A program made the position numbers and the translations under genes. Below, in pieces: positions 63,813 through 64,000 of a stretch of 64,000 nucleotides of DNA. This DNA is from Roseinatronobacter ekhonensis (lineage in GTDB: Bacteria > Pseudomonadota > Alphaproteobacteria > Rhodobacterales > Rhodobacteraceae), in the NCBI RefSeq assembly GCF_900499075.1, contig NZ_UIHC01000012.1, forward strand, positions 1-64,000, given 5' to 3'. The notes beneath the pieces are model-generated. The model worked only from the letters and a program-made list of their open reading frames with translations, ran no database searches and was not told the DNA's origin. The stretch's first letter is position 1. Each line of letters starts with the position of its first letter.

Positions 63813-64000
63813 ATGTCCAGCACTGACCACAGCGGTTTCAAACCCGGCTTCAAGCACAACGACAATAACGACATGATCCCGATCGGCCTGGTCCGCGCGA
63901 TGTTCGCGCTTGTGGCCGTGTCCCTCGCGCTTGTCACTTTCGCCGCCGTCACGGGCCGCGAAAAAGCTGCCATCCCGCCCCCGGCCCCGATTGTCGAACA
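63813..64000 (+). CDS. puhC: photosynthetic complex assembly protein PuhC, truncated by window edge
   Basis: The start is ATG 63813, eight bases after AAGGAG; an earlier ATG at 63807 is only two bases from the Shine-Dalgarno. The visible 62 residues show a short N-terminal cytoplasmic part (SSTDHSGFKPGFKHNDNND), one transmembrane helix (VRAMFALVAVSLALVTFAAVTG) and the start of a periplasmic region (PPPAPIVE). This matches PuhC, which follows puhB in Rhodobacter and aids LH1/reaction-centre organisation. The gene continues past the window. Confidence 0.88.
   Translation, partial: MSSTDHSGFKPGFKHNDNNDMIPIGLVRAMFALVAVSLALVTFAAVTGREKAAIPPPAPIVE

Overview
The window is a high-GC alphaproteobacterial chromosome segment that reads as Rhodobacterales (the Rhodobacter/Roseobacter relatives that make bacteriochlorophyll a). 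The reasons are the gene order of the photosynthesis gene cluster, the spheroidenone-type carotenoid enzyme CrtA, PpsR/AerR regulators with TGT-N12-ACA operators, and short Rhodobacterales-like intergenic repeats. The species cannot be fixed from sequence alone. No tRNA, rRNA, CRISPR array or intact mobile element is visible. The first ~500 bases are visibly AT-richer and may be the edge of an acquired segment.

Positions 0.7-35 kb are mostly housekeeping. On the minus strand lie rpsB-tsf, obgE-proB-proA, a HerA-like ATPase, an orphan pair of XdhC and molybdopterin-binding proteins, cmk/FG-GAP/rlmJ/rpsA and moaA. On the plus strand lie an FkbM methyltransferase, leucyl aminopeptidase-holC-hisA, a periplasmic glycerophosphodiesterase, rnd-lptC-lptA-lptB-hpf-ptsN (lipopolysaccharide export plus ribosome hibernation and PTS-Ntr), a pyruvyl transferase, and a metallophosphoesterase-EamA-glutamine amidotransferase run. 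Two intergenic stretches appear to hold non-coding RNAs. A structured ~157-nt transcript at 13.80 kb has the architecture of 6S RNA, and one or two small RNAs with their own promoter and terminator lie at 12.2-12.46 kb.

From 35.1 kb to the right edge the window is a photosynthesis gene cluster. Leftward: bchO-bchD-bchI-crtA. Rightward: crtI-crtB-tspO. Leftward: idi-bchP-bch2(PucC family)-bchG, then bchJ-bchE, ppsR and aerR. Rightward: bchF-N-B-H-L-M-lhaA-puhA-puhB-puhC (puhC runs off the edge). Together these encode Mg chelatase (BchH/D/I/O), Mg-protoporphyrin methyltransferase (BchM), the anaerobic E-ring cyclase (BchE), the dark-operative protochlorophyllide reductase (BchL/N/B), hydration and esterification steps (BchF, BchG, BchP), carotenoid formation (Idi, CrtB, CrtI, CrtA) and reaction-centre assembly (LhaA, PuhA-C). 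crtCDEF, bchCXYZ and puf, which commonly neighbour these genes, are absent: tspO ends only 6 bp from idi, so the cluster is rearranged or split.

Regulation is readable. Perfect TGT-N12-ACA PpsR palindromes lie between crtA and crtI (two, 33 bp apart), before bchG, before bchE, and between aerR and bchF (two). An FnrL-like box precedes bchE. A DUF1801 gene sits between bchJ and bchG on the opposite strand, splitting the usual bchEJG unit. PpsR has only one of the two redox cysteines known from R. sphaeroides. A membrane-anchored LuxR regulator diverges from a diheme cytochrome c just outside bchO, with an Fnr/Nnr-type dyad between them.
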